In this document: positions 1 through 10,871 of the stretch, one piece after another
Position numbering within the stretch: the first letter of the stretch is position 1
Layout: each line of letters starts with the position of its first letter
Assembly: GCA_022316685.1 (NCBI GenBank)
Contig: JAKJHU010000030.1
Location: 9,734,360-9,798,359 of the forward strand
Length of the DNA: 64,000 nt
Source of the DNA: Progne subis subis
Taxonomy: Eukaryota; Chordata; Aves; Passeriformes; Hirundinidae
Direction of reading: 5' to 3'
Notes under the pieces: generated by a model
Seen by the model: the letters and a program-made list of their open reading frames with translations, nothing else
What the model was told of the DNA's origin: nothing
Database searches by the model: none
Position numbers and translations under genes: made by a program

Positions 1-1009
1 AAAATTAATTTGACACATCAAATTAATACAAGAGATTTAGGACGTTTTTGCTGACTGAGGGAAAAAAATAACACTAAATACAGATGGAAATTACACTTTT
101 ATAAAACACTGGTTCTGTATTTTAACTGCAAAATTGCATAATCTAGTAGTTGACTCTATCTTTTTAAAGATACTTGAAGAAGCAGAATTAGAAAAAAATT
201 CTCATTTCCCAATCCAGCATCTTATTGACCTATAGGATCATAAGCCTTTCCTTAAGGCCAAATAATGATATGTTGTAATATGTTCAATTACTCCTGAATT
301 ATTCTGGTGACTCTAAAAGGGGAGTTTGGTCCTACAGTTTATTAAAATTCTAACTCACTTTGGGTCAATTCACACATAACTTTCATTCATTTCATACAAA
401 AAACCCCGAACACCTACATTTGGAGTACTTTTTTGTGTTTTGTGGCACACCAGGTTGATCTGTGTTGGTTTGCTTGTATTCATTTTAATAGTAGGTTTGC
501 TTAGATGCTGAATTATATTATCAGTCAGAGTGAAGATTAGCACCAGATGGTTTTTTGCTACTTGTATCAAGCTGGGGAAAAGGAATAAAATAAAACAAAA
601 CAAACACCACCACCAAAGGGGAAAAAAAAAAAAAAAAGGATTTTATCAGTAAATATTAATATATGTGTGCTTTTCCATTTTATAAGTAGAAGAGCATATG
701 ATGACACTGACATTGTACAGCACTGCTGTAAGAATAGAGTTATGACTACCTGAAGATTGTGAGAGAGATCTGGAATCTTTGGATAATCATAGGAAATGTA
801 CCACAGCTTCACTCATGCAATGCTACAATCTTCGCTTCCAAATACTTCACTTACACATTAACTTTCTCTCATCAGGTTGAAACTGAAGATGAAAAATCAT
901 TGAGAATGTATGTGATCACCAGAAAATATGGAGCTTCATTTCTGGAACATTGCTATCTTTAAAAACGGCAGTTATTAATATTTTATGTTTACAAAAAAAA
1001 GTAGGAAAT
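1..1009. other. AT-rich sequence, nothing recognised
   Basis: No coding, RNA or repeat family is recognised. The only landmark is a short A-run near 626-640. The open frames here are under 90 codons, overlap on both strands and show no domain. Confidence 0.6.
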
Positions 1010-1015
1010 ACTTTC

Positions 1016-1719
1016 TCTTGTAGCTGGTTCTGTCTCCGCACTGGCCGGAGCCGGCCTCCGGCTCACTCAGATCTGCACAGCTACAAGATGTTCCCAGTTC
1101 GGATGGGCACGCAGGTGATCTTTACCTGCTGGCTCGACTTCTCAGCAGCAGTTGGACTAAGTAGTGTCGTGACAGCAGCGGCAGTAAGAAAAGGCTGGCT
1201 CTCAGCTTAGCAGGTTAAAAGATGTTTATTCAGGCCCAGCTGCGGGAGTCCCACAGCCGGTCCAAACCTCAGGCCAGGGAGGCCAGGGAGCGAGAGCAGA
1301 GAGCAGAAAGAGAGTTTGAATCTTCCTCCTCCACCTTATAACTGGGGGAGGGGTTCAGGGGGGGTTACAACAAGACAACAAATCAGGGGATTCAGGGGGT
1401 AACAAGGTGTGCCCACCCCCAAGCCTCTGACCAACCACCTCCAGAGGAAAGGAATTCCCCCCGGGGGACCTATCACCTGAAGCCCTCTCCGTATGATTGC
1501 TCAGTCTTGGGGAGGACTCCCAAAGTGACAGACAGGCTGCCCCACAGCGAGGGGGGGCAGAGGGGATGGTCCCAGTCAGGTGAGGGGTGGGAGGACTGAC
1601 ACAAAACACCTTGTTACACAGAAAACACAAAAGGGTTACAGAACTGGGGATAAAGTGAAATGAACTGTAACATAAGACTTCTTATAAAAACCTAATAAAA
1701 CAATTCTCGCACTGCCACA
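1016..1719 (-). mobile_element. Solo LTR, ERVK-type family A (copy 1)
   Basis: Read on the minus strand, this starts TGTGGCAGTGCGAG and shares long blocks with the copies at 26,665, 41,112 and 48,538. Shared blocks include the ATGTTA..GTTCATTTCAC box near the start and the stretch after the polyadenylation signal containing CTGCTAAGCTGAGAGCCAGC. A TATA-like TTATAAG is at about 1334-1340 and AATAAA lies opposite 1225-1230. The direct repeat ACTTTC at 1010-1015 and 1720-1725 is a 6-bp TSD, the size made by class II retroviral integrases. Three extra bases (1016-1018) separate the TSD from the expected TG at 1019. No internal retroviral sequence is adjacent, so this is a solo LTR left by LTR-LTR recombination. 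Confidence 0.88.
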
Positions 1720-1725
1720 ACTTTC

Positions 1726-3707
1726 AAAAGCATTAAAATACAGAGAAAGGGAACAATATTTTTGGAAAACTTTTGTGAAGGTAGTTGAAATAAATAGTGC
1801 CCAAGTGTTAAACCCAAAATTCTGTATCATATGTCAAATACTTGAGGCAAATAAAATCAGCCCATGTTGCTAATATGAAACTTTTATCTGATATGATCTG
1901 CTGAAAAGATTATTACAAATTTTACTATTTTATTTTGCCTTGAGGTAGATGGCATATAGCTAGTAAAGGTAGGACACCATATTATTTCATTTCTATGTGA
2001 TTCTCATAGAGAGAAACAAATATGCCCTCTGCACTTTTTTCATTATTCTCTTTTTCATTTCACAGAATTGTTTCATTATGTAGTAATTCATATCGGCCTA
2101 ATTATATTTTTTTAAATTGGCATTTTACAGATGTATTTCCAAAGCTTTGGCAGTTCAATGGGACCTATTAACTAGCTTCAGAAATTGCGCATAATTCACA
2201 TAATTGTTCTCCAGGACATTCTACCCTTTTAAAAAAAAAAAAAAAAAAAAAAAAGTCCCTTGAAGAGATGAGTAGGAAGCTGCTTGAAGACAGAAAAGCA
2301 GAACTTAAGCTCTCAAACTATAAAAACTAAGTATAAGCAAAAGAAAGTTAGCTTTATCTTGTAAGAAACCAATACTATTTTTCAAAAATGCTTCATTTTA
2401 CCCTTCAGATTATATGACATCAGAGATGTTGTTTCACACGCAGAAGGAATAGTATCTGCTTTTATTTTTCTTCATCTGATGAACACCCTGATAGGAACTT
2501 TCTCTTACTGTCTGTGCAATGACAGTGCATCTTCCACATCTTCATTTCCTTCACATATTTCACCTGAATTCACTAAACCTGAATATAGTTGCATGTCAAA
2601 TGTGTTAAGTTACATCAGAGGAAAATCTTTGGAAAGTACAGCCCCTATTGTTCAACCTATTAACGCTATGTCTACACTACTGAATGAAATAGTACTAGAA
2701 AACACCCCACAGTACTGCTTAATTTACATATACAGTCTTGTCCTAAATTATGCTTCAAACATCAGGATGGACTCCTCAAATAACGGTCACATTTGAATTT
2801 CTTAGAAATACTTGAGTCTTCAGACTTCTTATCAGAAACATTATACACAACCTGTAATGACTTTCTTTTTGCTCAGACTGCAGTGAAAGCTTCTGAATAC
2901 ATAACAGCACACATACTCAAATTGTTGGCAGGACTGCTCTAACAGTGCCGTCATGGAGAGATCTTCACCCTAAAACTGAAAGAGATTCATGTCTGATCCT
3001 AGCAAAATGTAGTGCTTTCAGGAGATTAATCACATTGTAACAAACAAAATAGTAAATGTAGAAAATTATACGCAAGTACCAAAAATGGCATGCACAATGG
3101 AAAAACAATGCATGTGTAGATAAAAAAAAAAATAAATGCTTAGATGATAAGTTAGTTGACCTAAGAAAACATTAAATTTTTACATGTGATTTACCATTTG
3201 GAATGATTCCTTAACAGATAGCTAAGGAAGAAACCTACGGATGGTCAAAATAGACTTCATAGCCTTTTGACAACCGATCAAGGGATCCAGAGCACAAGCT
3301 GTGTTTTTCTCTATCCTTTTAGTTGCAGAGAATTGGAAGGAAAGAAACAAGAATACACAGCTTATCTTGCTATGTGACTTATCATTGGCAGAATTTTGGG
3401 ATTTTTGATCCTGGCTCAGTTTACATGACACTGGGTTTGTGGCCCATACTGAGGGTACTCTCTCTTCAAAGGGGGAAAAGGAGTTTTTGTTCAAGAGTTA
3501 GCAGGGATCATTGAAAGAGCTTTAAACTAGACTGCAATGGAGAAAGGGAAGAGGTTATTCTAGCAGCTGCTGAAAAGCACTTGAGAGACAATGCAGCTGT
3601 CGGTCATAGCCAGCATAGGTACATGAGGGGAATCTTCTGCTTAGCCATGTAATTCTTTGTAATGACAATCAGACTCATCTAATGGACCAAACTAAGCCAA
3701 TAGGTGT

Positions 3708-3712
<5 letters not shown>
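1726..3712. other. Unique AT-rich sequence, nothing recognised
   Basis: There is a 26-bp A-run near 2229-2254. The longest plus-strand open frame (2479-2796, 105 codons) has no recognisable domain, no splice context I can defend and ordinary AT-rich composition. I see no gene. Confidence 0.5.

Positions 3713-3738
<26 letters not shown>
3713..3738. repeat. Poly(T) tract
   Basis: An uninterrupted run of 26 T lies just 5' of a plus-strand CR1 fragment. Confidence 0.9.
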
Positions 3739-3744
<6 letters not shown>

Positions 3745-4830
3745 GACATTGTCTCTTACATTGCGCTCCTAGACAAAATGGCCAGCAGAGAGCTAGACAG
3801 GTCCATAAAATTTTGGATGAACACTGGCTGACAGGATACGCAAAAAGTGTTACAGTTAATGAAGTTACATCAGTCTCATGACCAGTCCCTAATGGGGTCC
3901 CTCAAGTTCAGTTTTAGGTCCAGTGCTGATCAATGTTGTTATAAATGACTTGAGTCACACAGGACTTGCATGTACATTAAGTAAGTTTGCTAATAATACC
4001 AAACTAGAAGAAGCTGTGTAATTTCTCAAGGGGAAGGAGTCCTTACAGAGAGATCTGGATAAACTAGAGAGATGGGCAATCACCAACTGTGGGAGACAGG
4101 CACACAACACAGTACACACCAAGGGTTATCAACAAATTGCACATTTTACTGTTTGGATCCTTCTTATATATGGAGTTCAAAACTCCCAGGTCTAGACAAC
4201 TGATTGATCAGGGAGCTGGGCGGTGTTAAGACTCAGACCAGTGATATGTCTGCCCCCTGACTGACCATGATTGGCTGAGGTCCCTGTATGAGTTCCATTG
4301 TTCACTTAAGGACTTGTTTATAGAATGAGCCAGGTTTTCCAGATTGGATTTGTTATGACCAGATTTATTTTGTCCAGCTACAGACCAGGTGTGCTGCAAC
4401 AACCAACCACATGTAGTTCAATGGGAGCAAAGGCCAGATTCTCTGCCTGGGATGGGGTTTTCCTGGTTATATGTACAAGCTGAGGAATGTTAGGCTTCAG
4501 GACAGCCCCACAAAAAGGGGTCTGATATTTTGAGCTGATGGCAAGTTGAGCTGATGGCAAGTTGAATATGAGTGAGAAATGCCCTGGCAGCCAGGAGGGC
4601 CAGCAGTGTCCTAGAGGGCATTAGGCATGGCATCACCGGCTGGGCAAGGGAGGGGGTTGTCCCACCCCACTCCACACTGGGACAGCCTCACATTCAGTCC
4701 TGTGCACCTCTTGGGTGGCATAATATAAGACTGATACCAAAGTATTAGAATATGTCTACAGGAGGGTGACCAAGACCACGAAAACCCTTGAGGATGAGAT
4801 TTATGAGCACCTGAAGTCACTTCCCTGGTT
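3745..4830 (+). mobile_element. CR1 LINE fragment (plus), split by an LTR
   Basis: The 5' part encodes a decayed CR1 reverse transcriptase: the block at about 3895-3955 reads as the conserved G-V-P-Q-G-S-x-L-G-P region followed by an I-N-D-like motif, and a degenerate K-F-A-D/N-x-T-K-L follows near 3985-4005. CR1 sequence stops at 4087 and resumes at 4402 in the same orientation (CACATGTAGTTCAATGGGAG, then the CTGGCAGCCAGGAGGGCCAG block near 4585). It runs to the GAGGATGAGATTTATGAGCAC block near 4790-4810. The 314-bp gap is an inserted solo LTR. CR1 encodes endonuclease and reverse transcriptase for target-primed retrotransposition. This copy is 5'-truncated, full of substitutions and lacks a clear 3' tail, so it is inactive. 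Confidence 0.85.
4088..4401 (-). mobile_element. Solo LTR inserted in CR1
   Basis: The element is bounded by TGTGGGAGACAGG and GTGCTGCAACA and flanked by the perfect 6-bp TSD ACCAAC (4082-4087 and 4402-4407). Removing it and one TSD copy restores a continuous CR1 sequence, which independently confirms the boundaries. Minus-strand orientation is favoured because CCAATCA (opposite ~4269-4275), TATATAAG (opposite ~4153-4160) and a GT-rich end follow in promoter-to-polyA order on that strand. The 6-bp TSD suggests a class II (ERVK-like) family. Its length is close to the 293-bp LTRs of the provirus at 10,463, but overall sequence similarity is not obvious by eye. Confidence 0.8.
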
Positions 4831-4835
4831 CCAGT

Positions 4836-4977
4836 AATGACAGTGTTAATTTTTGCAGTGTCCAGGTGGGAACATGGCTGGGTTCAACAATCCAGAGGAT
4901 ATTCTGTACCACCTCAGCTCATTGATGGAAGTGGAGCCAGGGCAAGGTGTGGAGGAAGGGAATCTCTCCCTGCAAGT
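4836..4977. other. Short unassigned stretch before microsatellite
   Basis: A GC-richer segment containing GGAAGTGGAGCCAGGGCAAG. It could be the edge of an old repeat, but I cannot assign a family. Confidence 0.3.
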
Positions 4978-4978
4978 G

Positions 4979-5274
4979 TCCCTCCCTCCCTCCCTCCCTC
5001 CCTCCCTTCCTTCCTTCCTTCCTTCCTTCCTTCCTTCCGTCCTTCCCTCCTCTCTTTCTCTTTCTCTTTCTCTTTCTCTTTCTCTTTCTCTTTCTCTTTC
5101 TCTTTCTCTTTCTCTTTCTCTTTCTCTTTCTCTTTCTCTTTCTCTTTCTCTTTCTCTTTCTCTTTCTCTTTCTCTTTCTCTTTCTCTTTCTCTTTCTCTT
5201 TCTCTTTCTCTTTCTCTTTCTCTTTCTCTTTTTCTCTCTTTCCCTTTCTCTTCCTTGCTCTTCTCTTTCTTCTT
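4979..5274. repeat. Polypyrimidine microsatellite (CCCT)n(CCTT)n(CTTTCT)n
   Basis: The plus strand is pyrimidine for nearly 300 bp, with isolated G only at about 5039 and 5257. The order is CCCT repeats, CCTT repeats, then a long near-perfect TTTCTC hexamer array (about 5051-5232). All six frames through it give artefactual low-complexity peptides. Confidence 0.97.
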
Positions 5275-6096
5275 ACCCCTTTATCAAAACCTACTGTCAT
5301 GTCCTTACACAGTAGGTCAGGGACTAACATACCCATTTCCATGCCATATGTATAATTCACTAATAAAACTGTAAGGTTTTGTGGACCTTATGGTTTGTAT
5401 CTGTCAACTAAATCCATTTATGAATCTTGGGTTTCCCCCAAGAAAATCACCTTTTCCCCTTAAGGGTGGGACACCACACCATTCAGTATACTGTAGTATT
5501 TAAAATAGCTTAATTATATTTAGCCATAACTACTTTTTTTTAATCAATTTTAATTTCAAATTGATTACTACATTTTTAGTACTCTGTAATAAATTAAAAA
5601 AATTAAGTAGATTTTTTCAGAAATTATTGTATCTATCTTTACCTCATGATACCAGCAGATTATTCATTCTCATACACTTTAAACAAAGTAGCTTAAACAT
5701 TTAACAATGATAGTCTAAATGAGCACAGATAGTAGAGGCTGAAGATGAAATATTATGTGTCACTCCAGTGGTGTGTCTTTTAGCCCTATATTTTATGCAT
5801 TTTTAATGAAAATGGTATGGAAAAGTTAGAAGTTGTTGTTTATTGCTGCATCCCTTTGCTTTTTCCTTGGCCATTCATTGCAGCAGGCTGCTGGGGGCCA
5901 GAGATTTCTTGCTGCACAGAAGAGAGTTTTTGGGTCATGGAAAAGATGACACTGACATCGTTGCAGTTAATACACATGAAAAGTGCTGAGTGCAAAATTA
6001 ATATATGGAAGGTGATTTTGGAATAAAGAGAAACAACATGGCTGGAGTTTCAGAATATTGCTTTTAACTTATATAGCAGTTAAAGATAGCAAAGGT
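5275..6096. other. AT-rich sequence, nothing recognised
   Basis: No repeat family, RNA gene or coding signal was recognised. The 69-codon frame at 5817-6026 has no identifiable domain. Confidence 0.5.
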
Positions 6097-6615
6097 AGAA
6101 TCATTTAGGCTGGAAGAAAAGTCAGGAGGTCTCCAGTTCATCAAGGTCAGGTGTGAAATCTGTTTAGGTGGCTCAGGGGTTTATCCAGTTGGCTTAACCA
6201 GATCAGGAAAAACCTTCAGGGGTAGGGACTGCACATACTGTCTCAGCAGCCTCTTATGGTAGTGAGGGAAAAAATTCAACTTATGCATTGCTCATGCACT
6301 CACCAAGCACTGTTCTTATCAAGCCCATTCTTAAACCAGTCCTCCACCCCCTCAAAGCTAGTCCTTCTGCAGGCTGATCAAGTCCACTAGATTCTGCTCA
6401 CAGGACAGGTGCTCCAGTCTCAGCCAGCTCGGTGGCCTCACAATGAATTCACTACAGTTTATACATCTTCTCTATTGGGAGACCAAAACTGGACACAGTA
6501 TTCTAGATGTGGTCTAATAAGTGCTGAATAATGGAGGATAATCACTTTTCTCAATCTTTAACTCTCTGTGAAACCTGGCTATGTACTGGTATCAGGCTTC
6601 TTGCTTTCAGGATTT
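6097..6615 (-). mobile_element. CR1 LINE 3' fragment (minus)
   Basis: It begins with AGAATCATTTAGGCTGGAAG, the reverse complement of the avian CR1 3' end. It then carries the expected antisense CR1 blocks, including CCAAAACTGGACACAGTATT near 6483-6503, which corresponds to the C-terminal pol and 3' UTR region. It is heavily substituted and 5'-truncated. Confidence 0.8.
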
Positions 6616-9600
6616 TAATAGGTAATGTCAAAGAGAGATGTGAAATGCAAAATTAAAAAAAAAAAAAAAAAAAAAGCTTGAATTTTCTCACTGAAAATAT
6701 ATAGAGCTCTTTGTTGTTATTTCATTTATTCCTATAAAAATGCATGAGGTTTTCCAATACGCTACTGATTTACCTTAATATTTTAAATTGCTCTGTACCT
6801 TCATCTATTTTTTTTCTACTTTGTGGTGTTTTTTTTCCTTCTCAGAATTCCCTGTTCCCATTTTTTAGCCCCTATTTTTACTTTTATTTATCTCCTGATG
6901 GTGATTTTTTGAACATATTATTATTAATATATTAGAGTATTCTACCCCTGAATATCTGGAAAAAAACCCCCGCATATAAACATTGACATATTTAATATAT
7001 TTTTATCAACATTCATTTATTTTTTTGTGTGGGAATGCACAGAGATAGAGAAATAAATATTAATTAAAATAACAATTAAGCAAAAGAAAAAATCCAGCTA
7101 GAGTGGAAATAAATAGAATGTTTGTTTACATTAGAGAGGATATTCACAGACTTTCAGATGTTAGATGAATTTTGTATCCAGGGCTGCCAGGGGAAGCTCT
7201 TCTGCAGCAGCTGTGCAGGTGGAGCCTCTTCTAAATCTGACTTTCCCACCATCAGAAGCAGATGGATCTCTGAGGAAAAGTTCACTTCAAATATGTTGCA
7301 CTTTTTTTAATCCTGACCCATCTTAATTGCTTGCCCGGAGGGTGCTTGCTTGAAATGTTGTCGGCACCCAGTATGCAATTGCTATTTTTTTCAGCTATTT
7401 TGAATTTTCTGAGTGAGGCCAGCTTCTGGAAATAAGTGTTTACAAAAGAGAGAAAGACTTTATGCCTATATTTTCAATATTTTTTCTATTTCCAATAAAT
7501 CATTTGAAAAAAGAGCCACTCTTTCCTGCCAGACAAACAGCTGTGTAAAAATATGTAGGTAAAAGAAAAGTATCATGACTAATCGTCATGTTCTAACTCA
7601 AATTTAAATTAGTTTTTGGATTAGATTTTTTAAATTTATTTTTTATTTTATTTTTATTTTTATTTTATTTTTATTTTTATTTTATTTATTTATTAATATT
7701 TTAATTAGATTTTGGAATTTCCACAAATATTTTTTAAATGCTATTTGTGTGGGAAGTGTTTATTTTAAGCAAAGAGGATAAAATTATTTTCCACAGTAAT
7801 TAAGTCTCAACTTCTCTCCACAAAGGAAAACTTGTAGACCTCAAAGTCAGGACTAGGGATCTTATTTTTTTAGGACTACACCTATGTAGGAGTGAAGTGC
7901 AAATTTTTTAGTATCTAGTGAAAAAGACAAAACAAACATCCACTACTAGGTCACATTGCACATTTTTTACTCTTGTAGGGTTACAGGAATTCCCAAAGTT
8001 GCCTTTAGCTGAGTTTCCAGCCTCCATATCTGATCGCTGTCACTATGTCTTGGCACATTCTTAGTGAACTGAGACTTTTGAAGGAGCTGTGTGATGCTGG
8101 AACAAGGAATGGTGTTTACAGAGCTTTGGGGAGCAGAACAGTTCTAAGAATGCTCAGAAATGTCAGCAAAACCCTGAGCTGTTCTACTGAGGAAAAAATT
8201 ACATTTCTAAACTGCTAATGGGTTCCATCAGGCAATAGCAGGTTCCAAGAAGACCTCAAAAAGTGTACTTCAGATAAAGGCATTCTAAATTTCTGTCCCA
8301 ACTATGCAGCTATGCTGCCACAATTCAAACAAAAAAGGTAGAAGAAGCAACTGAATGAGAACATGAATGTTTACTAATATCTCAGGCACAGATGCTGGAT
8401 GAAAAATTTTAGTTTGAATATTTAGACACAGATATAAAATCTTCAAAACAAGAAGTCAGGTGCATGAAAAATATGTCCAATTATTAAAAGTCACAAAAAA
8501 TATTTTAGGAGTAGAAAACTATTTCAGCTGCTTCTAAAATATCTGCAGTCAGAAGTAGGGGGTTTGTGTTTCTCACTGAAATGACAAAAATCACCTTAGA
8601 AAGCACATGCAGCAAAGTCAACTATAAAATGACCTTTTGAATTTCAAGTGCAATTTGAATTGTAACCCATCTTCCTATGTAAATATAAAGCCACCACTGT
8701 TTTTAATGTATTTCTAGAAACAGCTGAATCTTCTTAGATAGTTCAGGGTATCTGTATTTAACAGATGAAAGTGATGTTTATAAAGAATTCCAGATGAGAT
8801 TCTGTTGCCCTAACTATCCTCCCTATTCTGTATAAAGAATAGAAAAATTTACTTGGGCTGACTATTGCAGTAGTTTTTGGAAAATTCTATCACAAGTTTA
8901 ATAGATACTCCACTTGATTAAAAAAGGCACAAATATATCTCCGATGATGACTGAATCCATCTTCCATTTAATATTGCAGAATTTCTCAAATGGCTGGCGC
9001 ATTCATTGCTTCATGCATCTCAGAAAACTGACACTAATTAATATTATATGGTTAATTTTAAAAATGTTATAACATCCTTTGAAGCAATAGAGTTTGAAAA
9101 TCTGGTCTGTCATCTGTAATACGTGCTTCTGATAATTTCTGGAATGTTCAGATTTTTTCTGTTATCTACTACGGAATCATAGAATGGGTTGCATACCACG
9201 TTCATAACATTTGTAAATCTCCTTGTGTAATGTATTTTTGCATTTATTTTGCAATATATGGGATTATACCATCATTTTTGATGAAACTGTTAGGAATCTG
9301 GAACAAGAATTTTTACTGAGGTTGTCAGTAATGCAGTTTATTTAAAAATGTAGGGGATCCAAGACATCAGATTAATGTTTCCTATAAATTTTTACTATAT
9401 TTTAAAATTATCTGTTTGCTTACTTTGCCTTATTCAAATACTGGTTTATTTGAATTTCAGATTAGTGGACATACTAAAGCTAGTTATTCAGCTGGCAGAT
9501 TGGTGTATGAAAATCTACTTTGCATATGAATAAATATAATTACCAATTTTCATCCAAATCTAAATTTATTATCTCAATTCTAACCAGCTTTTATACATAT

Positions 9601-9704
9601 GTGGTACTTTTTAATTTCTGATATAATTAGAATTTAATTTCTCCTCTTTCCCATCCAAAAAATAGTCTATAGTCATTCTAGGAGTAGGAAGTAAGTACTT
9701 TGAA
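6616..9704. other. AT-rich unique sequence, nothing recognised
   Basis: It contains an A-run near 6655-6675 and a TTTTA-type low-complexity tract (7621-7697). I see no convincing gene, ncRNA or element. Open frames are short and isolated. Confidence 0.5.
7621..7697. repeat. (TTTTA)n-like low-complexity tract
   Basis: Alternating TTTTA, TTTTTA and TTTA units on the plus strand. Confidence 0.85.
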
Positions 9705-10175
9705 GTTGCAATAACTATGCACCAGTACAGCCTGGGAGCTGACCTGCTGGGAAACAGCTCTGTGGAGAAGAACCTGGGAATCCTGGTGGAAAACAAACTG
9801 ACCACAAGCCCAGCAGTGTGCCTGTATGGCCAAGAAGGCAAATGGTATCCTGGGGTGCATTAGGAGGAGCACTGCCAGCAGGTTGAGGGAGGTGATCCTG
9901 TCCCTCTGCTCAGCCCTAGTGAGGCACATCTGGAGTACTGTGTCCAGTTCTGGGCTCCTCAGTACAAGAGATAAGAAGGGAGATAATGGAGCAGGTCCAG
10001 AGGAGGACCTCTGAGGTGAGGTCTCCCTCACTGGAGTTATTTAAGAACCATGTGGGCTCAATCCTGTACCATGTGTTCTGGGATTCCCTTGCTTGAGAAG
10101 GGTGGTTGGACCAGATGATCCACTGTGGATACTCCCCATCTTACCCATTCTGTAATTCTGTGATTCTGTGGTTTG
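9705..10175 (+). mobile_element. CR1 LINE 3' fragment (plus)
   Basis: It carries the CR1 pol C-terminal blocks (for example GAGTACTGTGTCCAGTTCTG near 9933-9952 and GAGCAGGTCCAGAGGAGG near 9990). It ends with the characteristic tail TTCTGTAATTCTGTGATTCTGTG at 10,149-10,171. A deletion near 10,015-10,025 joins the AGGAGG block directly to the 3' UTR. The open frames here are pol remnants with stops and frameshifts. Confidence 0.9.
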
Positions 10176-10456
10176 ACTTGCATTACAACAGCCCCACAAA
10201 ATAAAAATTATGCATTTCAACTTTGACCTATTGCTAGTTTAGAGCTCACTATCTCTGGGATATTCAACAGCTCAAAGGAGATAGAATGCTGTTGAACATA
10301 ATTTTGAGAATTTTTTTTTTTTTTTTCCTCATGAAGGACATATAGTCAGGTGGCTTCTGCTTTCAGGCCTCCATACTGTTCAACTGATACAGTATGTTCA
10401 TGATGCAAACTGATCAAGCTTTTAGAAAGTCAGACAAGTTTATTGGCAATTGTGTG
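10176..10456. other. Short unassigned gap before the provirus
   Basis: No element was recognised apart from a T-run near 10,311-10,326. Confidence 0.5.
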
Positions 10457-10462
10457 CCATAG

Positions 10463-10755
10463 TGTGGGAGATTAGGGACAGGTGGTCGGAAGATATTGTG
10501 TTGTACGGGTAGACAGAACCCCTCCCTCAACACTTAGTTGTTTAGTGTCCCTGATAAGGTAAGCAACACGTAGTTTGTAACGTAAGCAGACAGATGTGAT
10601 GTAGCAAACAGAGGTTTTATAACCCCATGTAACCAGTTAATAAATGCCATTAGCCAAATGCCACATTGGTGTCTGTGAGCTGGTGGTCCAAGCAGCCTGG
10701 GTGTGGCTGCCGTGTTGTTCCCGAACCAGGTCGCTACGCCTCAGCGGAGGCAGCA
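10463..10755 (+). repeat. 5' LTR of provirus
   Basis: It begins TGTGGGAGATTAGGGACAGG and ends GCGGAGGCAGCA. It holds a TATA-like TTTTATAA (10,615-10,622) and AATAAA (10,639-10,644), so U3 is about 180 bp and R is very short. It aligns without gaps to the 3' LTR with 20 differences, mostly transitions, seven of them packed into 10,656-10,669. Confidence 0.96.
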
Positions 10756-10757
10756 AG

Positions 10758-10775
10758 TGGTGCCGAAACCCTGGG
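10758..10775 (+). promoter_or_regulatory. Primer-binding site, tRNA-Phe type
   Basis: Two bases after the 5' LTR, TGGTGCCGAAACCC matches the complement of the tRNA-Phe 3' end over 14 bases. It is then followed by TGGGA, where the tRNA would give GGGAT, an apparent single-base insertion. The primer tRNA starts minus-strand DNA synthesis here. Phe priming is unlike Trp (alpharetroviruses) or Lys (many betaretroviruses). Confidence 0.85.
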
Positions 10776-10803
10776 AGGTGCCCGGGAGATCGGGAGTCGC
10801 CTG

Positions 10804-10814
10804 AACAGGTGAAC
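10804..10814 (+). promoter_or_regulatory. Candidate leader splice donor
   Basis: AACAG|GTGAAC with GT at 10,809-10,810 fits a vertebrate 5' splice site. Its place between PBS and gag is where a donor for spliced env mRNA is expected. No acceptor can be assigned because the pol region is gone. Confidence 0.4.
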
Positions 10815-10815
10815 G

Positions 10816-10866
10816 ATGGCTGAGTGGCAGGCCAGCTCAGCGAGGGGGACGCCCCAGGACCCGTGA
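10816..10866 (+). other. Upstream ORF in the leader (16 codons)
   Basis: The first ATG after the PBS (10,816) opens a 16-codon frame ending TGA at 10,864-10,866, five bases before the gag ATG at 10,872 and in another frame. Short leader ORFs are common in avian retroviruses and can modulate gag initiation. There is no evidence that this one is used. Confidence 0.45.
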
Positions 10867-10871
10867 GGAGG

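Noticed and set aside
2479..2796. 105-codon plus-strand frame
   Set aside because: No recognisable domain, AT-rich like its surroundings and no splice context I trust; most likely chance.
4837..5374. Long open frames (148-173 codons) on both strands over the microsatellite
   Set aside because: They are produced by the TTTCTC/CCTT repeats, which lack stops in several frames at once. The peptides are Ser/Phe/Leu or Lys/Glu low complexity.
9611..10031. Possible small gene on either strand
   Set aside because: All frames fall within or overlap a CR1 3' fragment and are pol remnants or antisense shadows.
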